A stretch of DNA of 64,000 nt, taken from assembly GCA_902522825.1 (NCBI GenBank), contig CABYXE010000001.1, positions 248,001 to 312,000 of the forward strand, given 5' to 3'. The stretch comes from an uncultured SAR86 cluster bacterium (GTDB taxonomy: Bacteria; Pseudomonadota; Gammaproteobacteria; Magnimaribacterales; AG-339-G14). The notes under the pieces were generated by a model. It made no database searches, was not told the DNA's origin, and saw only the letters and a program-made list of their open reading frames with translations. Of the stretch, positions 17,858 through 27,612 are shown piece after piece. The translations under genes were made by a program, and so were the position numbers. Position 1 is the stretch's first letter; each line of letters begins with the position of its first letter.

Positions 17858-20668
17858 ATGGACATAACAGAAGGAAATCAACAAAAAACGATGGAAAACT
17901 TAGGCTCCCAACCGCCTAAGAAAGAAATTATAGAGCCCGGAAAACTAAGAGTAATTAAAAGAAATGGTTCTGTTGTAAATTTTGATTCATCTAAAATAGA
18001 AATTGCAATCACAAAAGCCTTCTTGGCTGTTCATACCAGTGCTGCTGCAGCCTCTTCTAGTGTTCAGCAAAAAGTTAAAACGCTTTCTCAAAATGTCTTT
18101 GAGACCTTTTCTCAACGCATGCCCTCAGGCGGAACAATACATATTGAAGAAATTCAAGATCAAGTAGAGCTGGCTTTAATGAGGTCCGAAGAATTAAAAG
18201 TAGCCAGAGCATATGTTCTTTATAGAGCAGAAAGGTCTAAGTTAAGAGAAGAAGATTCTCTTGCCAATAGAGCAGAAAACGAATTAAAGCCTTCAGAAAG
18301 AACGGAGCTAATTGCAAAAGAAGCATGTGAAGGTCTAAGTGGAACCGATGCATCGGTAATCATAAAAGAAGCTAAAAAAAATCTTTATGATGGAGCGCCA
18401 GAAGAGGAAATTAAAGAAGCTCTCATACTGTCATCGAGATCTCTAGTAGAGGTTGAGCCAAACTACACTTTTGCGACGGCAAGAATTCTTCTTGATAGTC
18501 TCAGAACAGAGGCGCTAAGTTTTCTAGAAGTAAAAGAAAATGCTACTCATGCAGAAATGGAATCTCTATACGCTCCGTCCTTAAAAGCCTTTGTTGAAAA
18601 AGGTATAGATCTAGAATTGCTGGATCCTGAATTAAAAAATATGGACCTTGAATTTTTAGGTAGCCAGATTAAGCCAGAAAGAGACATGCTTTTTTCTTAT
18701 CTTGGTCTACAGACTTTATATGATAGATACTTTATTCACAGTGATGAAATCAGATTTGAATTACCTCAAGTCTTTTTTATGAGAGTTTCTATGGGTTTAG
18801 CCATTGCAGAAGAAAACAGAGAAGAAAAAGCAGTGGAATTCTATAATTTACTCTCCTCCTTTGATTACATGAGTTCTACACCAACTTTATTTAATGCTGG
18901 TACTCCTCATTCTCAACTATCTTCATGTTATCTAACTACTGTTCCGGATGATCTTCATGGCATCTATGGCGCCTTGCAAGACAATGCAATGCTTTCCAAA
19001 TGGGCGGGAGGCCTTGGTAATGATTGGACGCCAGTAAGAGGCATGGGAGCTCATATTAAAGGAACAAACGGAAAATCACAGGGAGTAGTTCCTTTTTTAA
19101 AAGTTGTTAATGACACAGCAGTTGCAGTAAATCAAGGCGGTAAAAGAAAAGGCGCTGTGTGTTCATACTTAGAAACATGGCACCTTGATATAGAAGAATT
19201 TGTAGAGCTTAGAAAAAATACAGGAGATGACCGAAGACGAACCCATGATATGAATACTGCTAATTGGGTTCCAGATTTGTTTATGGAAAGAGTCTTTGAA
19301 GGAAAAAAATGGACTCTATTTACTCCAAACGAAACACCAGACCTACATGATTTAACAGGCTCAGCTTTTAAAAAGAGATACGAAGAATATGAAAAAGCAG
19401 CTGAAAAAGGAGAAATAAAGGTTTATAAAGAAGTAGAAGCTGAAGACCTTTGGAGAAGAATAATTTCAATGCTTTTTGAAACCGGACACCCTTGGATAAC
19501 GTTTAAGGATGCCTGTAACTTAAGGTCTCCTCAACAACATGTTGGAGTTATTCATTCATCTAATCTTTGTACTGAAATTACTCTTAATACATCCCAAGAT
19601 GAAATTGCTGTATGTAATTTGGGATCAGTTAACTTACCAAATCATTTAGATGAGAATGGTGAGCTTAATGAAAAGAAAATTGAAGAAACAGTCAAAACAG
19701 CAATAAGAATGCTCGATAATGTTATAGACATAAATTATTATGCTGTTCCTCAAGCTAAAAATTCGAATGATAAACATAGACCAATAGGCTTAGGTTTAAT
19801 GGGATTTCAAGACGCTCTCTATTTAAGAAAGACTCCTTATGCTACAGAAGAAGCTGTGTCTTTTGCTGACCAGTCCATGGAAATGATTAGTTACTATGCT
19901 ATTAAATCATCTTCAGATTTAGCCTTAGAAAGAGGTTCCTACTCATCATTTGAAGGATCCCTTTGGAGCCAGGGAATAATGCCTTTAGACTCTGTTGACA
20001 TCATAGAATCTCAAAGAGGAGAAGGATATATTGACGTTGATAAAACGACGACAATGGACTGGAATACACTTAAAGAAACAGTGAAAAGCCAAGGCATGAG
20101 AAATTCCAATGTAATGGCGATTGCACCCACTGCGACCATTGCAAATATTACTGGCTTAACTCAATCTATTGAGCCGACCTATTCAAATCTTTTTGTTAAG
20201 TCAAACTTATCCGGAGAATTCACTGTAATAAACATGCATTTAGTAGATGCCCTCAAAGAAATTGATATGTGGGATGAGGTGATGGTCTATGATCTAAAGA
20301 ACCTTAATGGAAGCTTAGAAGGAATAAACAGGGTTCCTGAAGAACTTAAAAAGCTATTTGCTACTTCTTTTGAAGTTGAGCCAAAATGGTTAATAGAAGC
20401 TGCAAGTAGAAGACAAAAATGGATTGATCAAAGTCAATCACTCAATTTGTATATTTCTGATCCTAATGGAAAAAAACTTGACGTTATGTACAGAATGGCT
20501 TGGTTAAAAGGCTTAAAAACGACTTACTACTTAAGATCAAGAAGTGCTACTACTTCAGAAAAATCAACAATAACTAACTTAGAACTAAACGCAGTTCAAT
20601 CTACACAGGCAATTGAGGAACCCTCTGCTTGCTCAATTTTAGATCCTGATTGCGATGCGTGCCAATAA
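17858..20668 (+). CDS. nrdA: Ribonucleoside-diphosphate reductase, class Ia alpha subunit
   Basis: NrdA is the catalytic subunit that reduces ribonucleotides to deoxyribonucleotides. The 936-residue protein has an N-terminal ATP-cone (about 30-130, beginning LRVIKRNGSVVNFDSSKIE), and the barrel with SSCYLTTVPDD, NLCTEITLNTS (catalytic Asn-x-Cys...Glu) and VCNLGSVNLP. It ends in the redox tail ACSILDPDCDACQ. The start ATG at 17858 follows a GGAG element. Length and tail match the pseudomonad-type enzyme. It is in an operon with nrdB 15 bp downstream, controlled by the NrdR boxes just upstream. Confidence 0.97.
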   Translation: MDITEGNQQKTMENLGSQPPKKEIIEPGKLRVIKRNGSVVNFDSSKIEIAITKAFLAVHTSAAAASSSVQQKVKTLSQNVFETFSQRMPSGGTIHIEEIQDQVELALMRSEELKVARAYVLYRAERSKLREEDSLANRAENELKPSERTELIAKEACEGLSGTDASVIIKEAKKNLYDGAPEEEIKEALILSSRSLVEVEPNYTFATARILLDSLRTEALSFLEVKENATHAEMESLYAPSLKAFVEKGIDLELLDPELKNMDLEFLGSQIKPERDMLFSYLGLQTLYDRYFIHSDEIRFELPQVFFMRVSMGLAIAEENREEKAVEFYNLLSSFDYMSSTPTLFNAGTPHSQLSSCYLTTVPDDLHGIYGALQDNAMLSKWAGGLGNDWTPVRGMGAHIKGTNGKSQGVVPFLKVVNDTAVAVNQGGKRKGAVCSYLETWHLDIEEFVELRKNTGDDRRRTHDMNTANWVPDLFMERVFEGKKWTLFTPNETPDLHDLTGSAFKKRYEEYEKAAEKGEIKVYKEVEAEDLWRRIISMLFETGHPWITFKDACNLRSPQQHVGVIHSSNLCTEITLNTSQDEIAVCNLGSVNLPNHLDENGELNEKKIEETVKTAIRMLDNVIDINYYAVPQAKNSNDKHRPIGLGLMGFQDALYLRKTPYATEEAVSFADQSMEMISYYAIKSSSDLALERGSYSSFEGSLWSQGIMPLDSVDIIESQRGEGYIDVDKTTTMDWNTLKETVKSQGMRNSNVMAIAPTATIANITGLTQSIEPTYSNLFVKSNLSGEFTVINMHLVDALKEIDMWDEVMVYDLKNLNGSLEGINRVPEELKKLFATSFEVEPKWLIEAASRRQKWIDQSQSLNLYISDPNGKKLDVMYRMAWLKGLKTTYYLRSRSATTSEKSTITNLELNAVQSTQAIEEPSACSILDPDCDACQ

Positions 20669-20683
20669 TAAAAGGAGAAAATT

Positions 20684-21931
20684 ATGTTAACTTGGGATGA
20701 CTTTGACGAAAAAGAAGAGAATAAACCAGCTTTAGAAGCTGAAAAACAAGTGATTGAAAAATCAATTGTAGAAGAAACAAATATTACTGCTGAAAGTTTA
20801 GATTCAGAATCCGCCTCTTATGCGAGTTCAAGTTCTGAGAGAAAAGAAAAGGCATTAGCAGGTTTGAATGATCTTGATACAGAAGCAGGATTAGCAGATT
20901 TAGAGGGTGCCTCCGCAAGAGTCAGTGTTGATGAAAAACAAATGATTAATTGCAGAGCAGACGTAAATCAATTGGTTCCTTTTAAGTATGACTGGGCTTG
21001 GCAAAAATATTTAGACGGAAGTGCAAATCACTGGATGCCACAAGAAGTCAATATGACTGCCGACATTGCCTTATGGAAAAATAAAGACGGTCTAACGGAT
21101 GATGAAAGAAGAATCGTGATGAGAAACCTAGGTTTCTTCTCTACTGCAGATTCGCTGGTTGCAAACAATATAGTCTTGACTGTTTATAAACAAATAACTA
21201 ATCCAGAATGCAGACAGTATCTTCTAAGACAGGCTCTTGAAGAAGCGATCCATACACATGCATACCAATACGTAATTGAATCCCTCGGAATAGATGAAGG
21301 AGAAATATTTAATATGTATAGAGAAGTCCCTTCGGTAGCAAGAAAAGCTGCTTGGGCTCTTCCTTTTACCAATTCTCTTTCGGATGAAAACTTCAAAACT
21401 GGAACACTTGAGACAGATAAAACCTTATTAAGGAACTTGATTGCTTTCTATTGTGTATTAGAAGGTATCTTCTTCTATTGTGGTTTTACTCAAATATTAT
21501 CAATGGGAAATAGAAATAAAATGACTGGAACGGCAGAGCAATTTCAGTATATTTTGAGAGATGAATCTATGCATGTAAATTTTGGAATAGATATGATTAA
21601 CCAAATCAAGCTTGAAAATCCTCAACTATGGGATGAGGCTATGCAAGAAGAAGCTGCAGAAATGATTCTTCAAGGTACAGCTTTAGAAATAGAATATGCT
21701 AAAGACACAATGCCAACAGGAATTTTAGGAATGAATGCAGATATGATGACTGAATATCTTCATTTCATCGCTAATAGAAGACTGACCCAAATAGGTCTTT
21801 CTGAAGAGTTTCCTAATGCAACAAATCCTTTTCCTTGGATGTCGGAAATAATGGACCTAAGAAAGGAGAAAAACTTCTTCGAGACAAGAGTTATCGAGTA
21901 CCAAACCGGTGGCGCACTTAGCTGGGACTAA
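20684..21931 (+). CDS. nrdB: Ribonucleoside-diphosphate reductase, class Ia beta subunit
   Basis: NrdB carries the diiron-tyrosyl radical. The first 95 residues are an acidic, low-complexity extension beginning [12 protein letters not shown], as in other gammaproteobacterial 415-residue NrdB proteins. Candidate ligands and radical site are Asp156 (FFSTAD), Glu187 and His190 (EEAIH) and the radical Tyr194 four residues on. The second helix pair has VLEGIFFY and [10 protein letters not shown]. All key residues are intact. The GGAG ribosome site before ATG is strong. It overlaps the next gene's GTG start by 23 bp. Confidence 0.96.
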   Translation: MLTWDDFDEKEENKPALEAEKQVIEKSIVEETNITAESLDSESASYASSSSERKEKALAGLNDLDTEAGLADLEGASARVSVDEKQMINCRADVNQLVPFKYDWAWQKYLDGSANHWMPQEVNMTADIALWKNKDGLTDDERRIVMRNLGFFSTADSLVANNIVLTVYKQITNPECRQYLLRQALEEAIHTHAYQYVIESLGIDEGEIFNMYREVPSVARKAAWALPFTNSLSDENFKTGTLETDKTLLRNLIAFYCVLEGIFFYCGFTQILSMGNRNKMTGTAEQFQYILRDESMHVNFGIDMINQIKLENPQLWDEAMQEEAAEMILQGTALEIEYAKDTMPTGILGMNADMMTEYLHFIANRRLTQIGLSEEFPNATNPFPWMSEIMDLRKEKNFFETRVIEYQTGGALSWD

Positions 21932-22664
21932 AACTCCATTAGTTATTGCTCATAGGGGGGCATCTTCTAAAGCACCGGAAAATACTTTCGCAGCATATGA
22001 TTTAGCTTGGAAGCTAAACTCAGATGCCATTGAGATAGATATAAGAAAAACAAGAGACTCTTTTTTTGTTTGTTCTCATGACAATAATTTAAATAGAGTG
22101 TCCTCTTGTAAAAAAAGCCTATCTTCTATGTCACTTTCAGAATTAGCTGATGTAGATATTGGTTCTTGGAAATCATTAAAGTATAAAAATGAAAGAATGC
22201 CACTTTTTTCAAAGGTTCTTTCTAAAATCCCTGATGGAAAAAGAGTCTTTATAGAAATCAAAGGGGCCCTAGAAGAAATAGACGAGCTAATTGATATTGT
22301 TAAAAAATCAAGATTAAAGACTAGAAACTGTCATTTTTTATCTTATATTCCTGCAAATATAAAAAAAATTAAAACAGATTTCCCAAGTTTTAAAGCTACG
22401 TTAAATACCATCCCAGCATTTTATAATTACGAAATAAACAAAATAAATAAAATAATTAAAAGTTCAATGTCAGATGGAATAAGTCTTCACATAGACTCTA
22501 GCGAATCAATCAAACTGGTAAAAAAGCTAAAGAAAGAAGAAAAATTTATTTTATCCTGGACTGTAAATGATAATAGTTTCATGAAGAAATTAATAAAATC
22601 ACAAGTTGACGGAATCATCACTGACTACCCCCAAAAACTAAATAAGATTCTTGATAAAAAATAA
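21909..22664 (+). CDS. Glycerophosphodiester phosphodiesterase (UgpQ/GlpQ type)
   Basis: The enzyme hydrolyses glycerophosphodiesters to glycerol 3-phosphate and an alcohol. GDPD motifs are present: [13 protein letters not shown] at 14-26, [11 protein letters not shown] (the catalytic Glu-x-Asp) near 44-54, and a second His in CSHDNNLNR. The C-terminus has [11 protein letters not shown], the usual end of the barrel. No signal peptide is seen, so it is probably cytoplasmic. The start is a GTG inside the 3' end of nrdB, which suggests coupling. With 251 residues it resembles UgpQ more than periplasmic GlpQ. Confidence 0.88.
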   Translation: MAHLAGTKTPLVIAHRGASSKAPENTFAAYDLAWKLNSDAIEIDIRKTRDSFFVCSHDNNLNRVSSCKKSLSSMSLSELADVDIGSWKSLKYKNERMPLFSKVLSKIPDGKRVFIEIKGALEEIDELIDIVKKSRLKTRNCHFLSYIPANIKKIKTDFPSFKATLNTIPAFYNYEINKINKIIKSSMSDGISLHIDSSESIKLVKKLKKEEKFILSWTVNDNSFMKKLIKSQVDGIITDYPQKLNKILDKK

Positions 22665-22696
22665 TCTATTATTTAAAAAATAATAAAATAGAAGAC

Positions 22697-23623
22697 ATGG
22701 AAGAATTAAAGAAACTAGCAGATGGTATTTATTTTGGTGAGGGTCCGAGGTGGCACGATAACAAACTTTGGTTTTCTGATTTTTATTCTCATAAAGTCAT
22801 GACCTTAGATGAAAATAATGTTCTGGAGACAATTTGTGAAGTTCCAAATCAGCCTTCGGGCTTGGGATGGCTGCCTAACGGTGATTTATTAATAGTTTCA
22901 ATGCTGGATAGAAAGATCTTAAAATTTGCCGATGGCGAAATATCTTTACATGCAGATTTATCAGAGCATGTAACACATAAATGTAACGATATGGTTGTAA
23001 GTTCAGATGGAACAGCCTATGTGGGAAATTTTGGTATGGAAGATGCCGGAGAAAGTGTGAATACCACCCATCTGATGATAGTAAAACCCGATGGAACAAT
23101 TCTAAAGGGTCCAGATAAACTTCTTTTTCCAAACGGAACTGTTATTACTCCGGATGGAAAAGAATTAATTGTTGGAGAAACTCTGGGAGCTAAATTAACT
23201 TCCTTCAAAATTGACGAAAATGGAGAATTAATAAATAGAAAGCTTTGGGCTAGGACTTCTCCATTAATTTTTCTTCTAATTATTAAATTTTTAAGCTCCT
23301 TAGGCTTCGATTTATCTAAAGTAGACTTTTCAAAATACTCGAAAAGCCTTCATGTTCCAGACGGAATTTGTCTAGATGAAAAAAATGGGATTTGGATTGC
23401 ATCACCCACGTCAAGTTCGGTGGTTAGAATAGAAAAAGGTGGAAAAGTAACAAATACAATAAAGACTCCTAAGAATGCTTTCGCATGCATGTTAGGTGGA
23501 AAAGAAAGAAAAACGCTCTTTGTATTACTTTCAAATAGTTCTGATCCTGTCGAGGCCCAGGCTACCCCTGAAGGAGAGATTCACTCCATCGAGGTAGAAA
23601 TTCCCGGCGTTGGAAAACCTTAG
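22697..23623 (+). CDS. SMP-30/gluconolactonase/LRE-family protein
   Basis: This is a six-bladed beta-propeller family protein of 308 residues. The N-terminal FGEGPRWHDNKLWFSDFYSH has the metal-binding Glu of SMP-30 proteins. Later blades carry the family Asn/Asp ligands in THKCNDMVVSSDG and LHVPDGICLDEKNG. Members are Ca/Zn-dependent lactonases acting on sugar or other lactones; the substrate here is unknown. It follows the diesterase on the same strand by 32 bp and overlaps the convergent SDR gene by 4 bp. Confidence 0.83.
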   Translation: MEELKKLADGIYFGEGPRWHDNKLWFSDFYSHKVMTLDENNVLETICEVPNQPSGLGWLPNGDLLIVSMLDRKILKFADGEISLHADLSEHVTHKCNDMVVSSDGTAYVGNFGMEDAGESVNTTHLMIVKPDGTILKGPDKLLFPNGTVITPDGKELIVGETLGAKLTSFKIDENGELINRKLWARTSPLIFLLIIKFLSSLGFDLSKVDFSKYSKSLHVPDGICLDEKNGIWIASPTSSSVVRIEKGGKVTNTIKTPKNAFACMLGGKERKTLFVLLSNSSDPVEAQATPEGEIHSIEVEIPGVGKP

Positions 23624-24528
23624 CTTTTACCTATCAGCTCAAAAATTTTGACAGTTTGATCTCCGCCTTGATACGGAAGCTTTGCGTCTGTCATATCAGA
23701 TATTTTTTCCCAATTGTCAGCTATATTTTCAGCTGTCATATCGTCTTCGGTTCCAAGGTTAACGCCCATTGTTTCATGAATCATAACTCTGGTGAAAACT
23801 CCTGCTCCTGCTGCAATTATTGCGCCATTAGGTGCGTCTTCGGAAACCATATAAGTTACTGCTGGCGTAACAAATTCGGGTTGAAGTTTCTCCAAAACCT
23901 CTCCAGGCATTAAATCTTCTGTCATTCTTGTACCCGCTACAGGTGCCAAAGCGTTACATTTAATATTATATTTAGCTCCTTCGAGTTTTAAAGTATTAAT
24001 CAAGCCAACACATCCCAGTTTGGCTGCTCCATAATTAGTTTGTCCAAAATTACCATAAAGCCCACTAGAAGATGACGTTACTACTATTCTTCCATAATTT
24101 TGTTCTTTCATTATTTCCCATACCGCCTTGCAACAATTTACGCTGCCCATTAAGTGAACTTCTAGAACCAATCTAAAATCTTCATCTGTCACTTTAGTAA
24201 AGCTTTTATCTCTTAATATCCCGGCATTGTTAACTAAAATGTCAATTCGACCCCATTTATCCATGGTTTGTTTAACCATTTCTGCTACTTGAGAAGTATC
24301 GGTAACACTTGCACCATTTGCCATGGCTTCTCCACCAGTGGCCTTAATTTCTTCTACCACTTTTTCCGCTGCAGATAATGAACCGTCATCTGAACCATCT
24401 ACATTTCCACCTAAATCATTTACAACTACTTTCGCTCCTCTTTTTGCTAAGTCTAAAGCGTGACATCTACCTAAACCGCCTCCTGCTCCTGTAACAATTG
24501 CTACTTTTCCTTCAAAATTAATGGTCAT
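23620..24528 (-). CDS. SDR-family dehydrogenase, multifunctional-enzyme type (3-hydroxyacyl-CoA dehydrogenase-like)
   Basis: This 302-residue protein has TGAGGGLGR at about 14-22, NDLGGNVDGS (the loop typical of the peroxisomal MFE-2/HSD17B4 dehydrogenase domain), NNAGILRDKSF, and the YxxxK motif in TNYGAAK. The family oxidises (3R)-hydroxyacyl-CoA or steroid-like hydroxyls; the C-terminal enoyl hydratase domain of the eukaryotic enzyme is absent. It is divergent from a thiolase gene with a 58-bp gap, so the pair may act on the same acyl-CoA substrate (inference). Confidence 0.86.
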   Translation of the reverse strand: MTINFEGKVAIVTGAGGGLGRCHALDLAKRGAKVVVNDLGGNVDGSDDGSLSAAEKVVEEIKATGGEAMANGASVTDTSQVAEMVKQTMDKWGRIDILVNNAGILRDKSFTKVTDEDFRLVLEVHLMGSVNCCKAVWEIMKEQNYGRIVVTSSSSGLYGNFGQTNYGAAKLGCVGLINTLKLEGAKYNIKCNALAPVAGTRMTEDLMPGEVLEKLQPEFVTPAVTYMVSEDAPNGAIIAAGAGVFTRVMIHETMGVNLGTEDDMTAENIADNWEKISDMTDAKLPYQGGDQTVKIFELIGKS

Positions 24529-24586
24529 TTAGTTCTCCTTGTTATTTAATACGCGTTTAATTAATTCAAGTCGGTAATATTACATC

Positions 24587-26128
24587 TTGTCTGAAAGTAA
24601 GCAAAATAAATTAGTAGATAAAAATGCTCCTGTAATAGTTGGTGTTGGAGATTTTATTGATAGATCTAAAGAAGATGGCTTAAATCTTCAAGATCTTTTA
24701 GCTAAGGCTGGAGCATCAGCAATTGATGACTGCGGTGTAAAGGATTTAAATAAACATATCAATTATCTAGGAGTTGTAAGATTCTCAATAGACTTCTTAA
24801 CTGCATCAAATCAATCAAGTTTTCAATATTCAAACTTTCCAAGGACGTTAAGTAATAAGTTAGGTATCTCAGCAAGAGAAGAAGTTTACGCCCCGATGGG
24901 GGGGAATAGTCCTCAGGTACTGCTCGATGATGCTGTAAGTAAAATATCTGCTGGTGAGATAGATTGCGCTCTATTGGCTGGAGGAGAAGCCCTTCAAACT
25001 ATGATAGCAAGATTAAAATTAGGTTTGTCTCTAGATTGGCTAGATGAGCCAGGAGGCAATCCAGAAATGATTGGAAATAACGCAGTGGGCTTTTCTGACC
25101 ATGAAAAGCTACATGGCATGGATCTTCCAACAAATGTATATCCTTTGTTTGCAAACTCTATAAGAAAAAGCGAAAACAAATCTGCTAAAACTCATCTAGA
25201 AGAATGCAGTGATTTATTTAGTGAATTCAGTAAAGTAGCCTCAAATAATCCTCTTTCATGGTTTCCGACCTATCGAAGCAAAAAAGAAATTTCAGAGATA
25301 ACTCCTACAAATCGAATGATAGGGTTTCCATATAATAAGTATTTAAATGCAGTTATAAGAGTAAATATGTCTTCTGCTTTTATACTAATGTCTCACAGTA
25401 AAGCTGAAGAATTAAATATAGAGAAATCAAAAAGAGTTTACGTTCATAGTTGTTCTATATTAGATGATATTTGGAATGTGACCCAAAGACCTAACTTTCA
25501 TAGCTCGCCGGCCATTAAAAAATGCGTAAATCAAGCCTTAGACAAATCGGAAATTAACTTATCTGATGTTGAATATTTCGACTTATATTCTTGTTTTCCT
25601 TCTGCAGTTCAAATTGCTAAAAAAGAACTTGGAATTGCAGAAGAAAAAAAAGACTTAACTGTTACGGGAGGATTGCCTTACTTTGGAGGTCCTGGGAATG
25701 CATACACAATGTTTTCAACTACAGAAATGGTTAGGAAATTAAGAGAAAAGCCCGAATCTTATGGATTGATTACAGCTAATTCTTGGTTCATTACAAAACA
25801 TGCAGCAGTTGTCTTATCGACCAAACCCTCTAAAAGTTACGAAAAGATAGACAACAGTCTTGTTCAAAAGGACATCAATTCAAAAACGATTAAGAACTTT
25901 ACCGAAACACCTATAGGAAATGGAAAAATAGATACTTATACCGTAATAAATAGTCGAAAAGGTTTAGAATTTGCTCTAATTATAGGCACACTAGAAAATG
26001 GTTCTCGTTTTATTGCTAATAGTGAAAAAGATGAGGCTTTACTAAAAAGAATGGTTAATAGTGAAATGCTTGATAGAAAAGTTTCAGTATCTCAAAGAGA
26101 AGGAAAGAATATCTTTAACTTAATTTAA
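24587..26128 (+). CDS. Thiolase-family acetyl-CoA acetyltransferase with C-terminal OB-like domain
   Basis: This 513-residue protein of the long thiolase-like type uses a TTG start (24587-24589). The thiolase fold is visible as VYAPMGGNSPQVLLDDAVSKISAGEIDCALLAGGEA (quoted by position, about 103-137), an HxxS-type region near the C-terminal lobe, and GLPYFGGPGNAYTMFSTTEM. The last 80 residues form the extra beta-rich domain found in type-1 thiolase-like proteins. The usual nucleophilic Cys is not obvious at the expected site, so it may be a degradative thiolase-like or carrier-type enzyme. It is divergent from the SDR dehydrogenase and followed by mdh. Confidence 0.8.
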   Translation: MSESKQNKLVDKNAPVIVGVGDFIDRSKEDGLNLQDLLAKAGASAIDDCGVKDLNKHINYLGVVRFSIDFLTASNQSSFQYSNFPRTLSNKLGISAREEVYAPMGGNSPQVLLDDAVSKISAGEIDCALLAGGEALQTMIARLKLGLSLDWLDEPGGNPEMIGNNAVGFSDHEKLHGMDLPTNVYPLFANSIRKSENKSAKTHLEECSDLFSEFSKVASNNPLSWFPTYRSKKEISEITPTNRMIGFPYNKYLNAVIRVNMSSAFILMSHSKAEELNIEKSKRVYVHSCSILDDIWNVTQRPNFHSSPAIKKCVNQALDKSEINLSDVEYFDLYSCFPSAVQIAKKELGIAEEKKDLTVTGGLPYFGGPGNAYTMFSTTEMVRKLREKPESYGLITANSWFITKHAAVVLSTKPSKSYEKIDNSLVQKDINSKTIKNFTETPIGNGKIDTYTVINSRKGLEFALIIGTLENGSRFIANSEKDEALLKRMVNSEMLDRKVSVSQREGKNIFNLI

Positions 26129-26140
26129 AAGGGAAATATT

Positions 26141-27136
26141 ATGAAAGAAGTAAATGTTTTAGTTACAGGAGCGGCAGGCCAAATTGGTTATGCACTTTTA
26201 ACAAGATTAGCAAGCGGAGAAACCTTTGGAGAAGATACTTTAGTAAATCTTAATTTAGTTGAAGTCCCTCAAGTGGTATCAAGATTAGAAGGATCTAAAA
26301 TGGAATTAGAAGATTGTGGTTTTAATACTTTGGGAAAAGTAAAAAACTTTTCAGATATAAATGAAGCTTCAGGAGATATTGATTGGGCTTTGCTAGTGGG
26401 AAGTATCCCTAGAGGTATAACCATAAATGGGAAAAAAATCGAAGAACGCGCAGATCTCTTGAAAATAAACGGAGGAATTTTTACTGAACAAGGAAAAGCT
26501 ATAGGAGAGAATGCTAAAAAAGATGCAAAAATTTTAGTTGTAGGAAACCCAGCAAACACAAATGCACTTATTGGTTCTACCCATGGAAATAATTCATCTC
26601 AAACGTGGATGGCAATGACAGCCTTAGATGCAAATAGAGCTAAAGCTCAGGTTGCAAAAAAATGTGATGTTTCAATTTCAGATATAAAAAAAATGACTAT
26701 TTGGGGCAATCACAGTCCCACTATGTATCCAGATTTAGATAACGCAGAAATTAACAATAAATCTGTAAGTAGTCTTATTAATAATTCAGCTTGGATTGAA
26801 AACGACTTTCTTCAAAACGTACAACAACGTGGAAAAGCTATTATTGATGCCAGAGGTGCCTCATCTGCAACCTCTGCGGCTAATGCGGCTATTGACACAG
26901 TGAAAGCTACTTTGACTGAAACTCCAGAAAAAGACTGGTTTAGCGCTGCTATTATGAGCGATGGAAGCTATAACGTTCCTGAAGGATTAATTTTTGGTTT
27001 TCCATTAAGATCAAATTCAAATGGTGAGGTTTCTATTGTTAAAAATTTACCAATCAGTGATTATGCTCAAGAAAAAATTGATATAACAACAAAAGAACTA
27101 TTAGAAGAAAAAAATGATATTGGTGATTTACTATAA
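26141..27136 (+). CDS. mdh: Malate dehydrogenase
   Basis: NAD-dependent malate dehydrogenase of the TCA cycle, in the cytoplasmic-type (eukaryote-like) subgroup rather than the E. coli type. NAD motif GAAGQIGYALL is at about 10-20, with VGSIPRG, GNPANTNALI, the substrate Arg region and the catalytic His in IWGNHSPTMYPD. The length of 331 is normal. The strong AAAGGGAAATATT ribosome site lies before the ATG. Its stop directly abuts the stop of a small convergent membrane ORF. Confidence 0.95.
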   Translation: MKEVNVLVTGAAGQIGYALLTRLASGETFGEDTLVNLNLVEVPQVVSRLEGSKMELEDCGFNTLGKVKNFSDINEASGDIDWALLVGSIPRGITINGKKIEERADLLKINGGIFTEQGKAIGENAKKDAKILVVGNPANTNALIGSTHGNNSSQTWMAMTALDANRAKAQVAKKCDVSISDIKKMTIWGNHSPTMYPDLDNAEINNKSVSSLINNSAWIENDFLQNVQQRGKAIIDARGASSATSAANAAIDTVKATLTETPEKDWFSAAIMSDGSYNVPEGLIFGFPLRSNSNGEVSIVKNLPISDYAQEKIDITTKELLEEKNDIGDLL

Positions 27137-27262
27137 TTAGTGTCGGTGCATAATATGTTCAAACGAATGTTCCATTTTAACTAATTGCATTTGGTAAAGG
27201 TTGTATAAAAGGAAGCTTCCAATAGAAATAATAACTAAAGCTAATAAAAATCCTTTTTTCAT
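27137..27262 (-). CDS. Small membrane peptide (41 aa), unrecognised
   Basis: A 41-codon frame runs from the ATG at 27260-27262 to the TAA at 27137-27139. It starts MKKGFLLALVIISIGSFLLY, a single hydrophobic span, and ends in a His-rich tail (EHSFEHIMHRH). The ATG overlaps the stop of the DUF6285 gene in an ATGA, the same junction used by real genes nearby. It fills the space to the mdh stop exactly. I do not recognise the family. The coupling and the clean membrane span argue for a real gene; its short length argues for caution. Confidence 0.5.
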   Translation of the reverse strand: MKKGFLLALVIISIGSFLLYNLYQMQLVKMEHSFEHIMHRH

Positions 27263-27612
27263 TTTTCTAAGTATTTTGGATTATCTACTTTAATTTTTTC
27301 CTCTGTTAAATCATATAAAAAATTTATTAAAGTCTGGTCTTCTGAATGAATCTCATTATTACTTATCTTTTCTGAAATTTTTTTAATTGAAAAATTTTTC
27401 TCTTTAATTAAATTTGAACCTCTTTCTATTAACTTTTCGCTGATTTTTTTGCTTAGTTTAATTTCTCTTTTAACAATACCGAGAACATTAAAAATTATTT
27501 TAAATTTAAGTGTCTTGTCATTTGAGAAATTTTCAGAATTTATTTCTTCATCAAGACTATCAATTATAGCGTCTAATAATTCTTTTATAGTTGGTCGATC
27601 AAAAATATTCAT
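27259..27612 (-). CDS. DUF6285 domain-containing protein
   Basis: This 117-residue protein starts MNIFDRPTIKELLDAI, matching the DUF6285 pattern (D-R-P-T-x-x-E-L-L) and its central FNVLGIVKREI segment. These small helical proteins occur next to an aminoglycoside-phosphotransferase-like gene and an acyl-CoA dehydrogenase, exactly the context here, and may assist that pair. The function is unknown. It overlaps the phosphotransferase gene by 4 bp upstream and the small peptide by 4 bp downstream. Confidence 0.7.
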   Translation of the reverse strand: MNIFDRPTIKELLDAIIDSLDEEINSENFSNDKTLKFKIIFNVLGIVKREIKLSKKISEKLIERGSNLIKEKNFSIKKISEKISNNEIHSEDQTLINFLYDLTEEKIKVDNPKYLEK

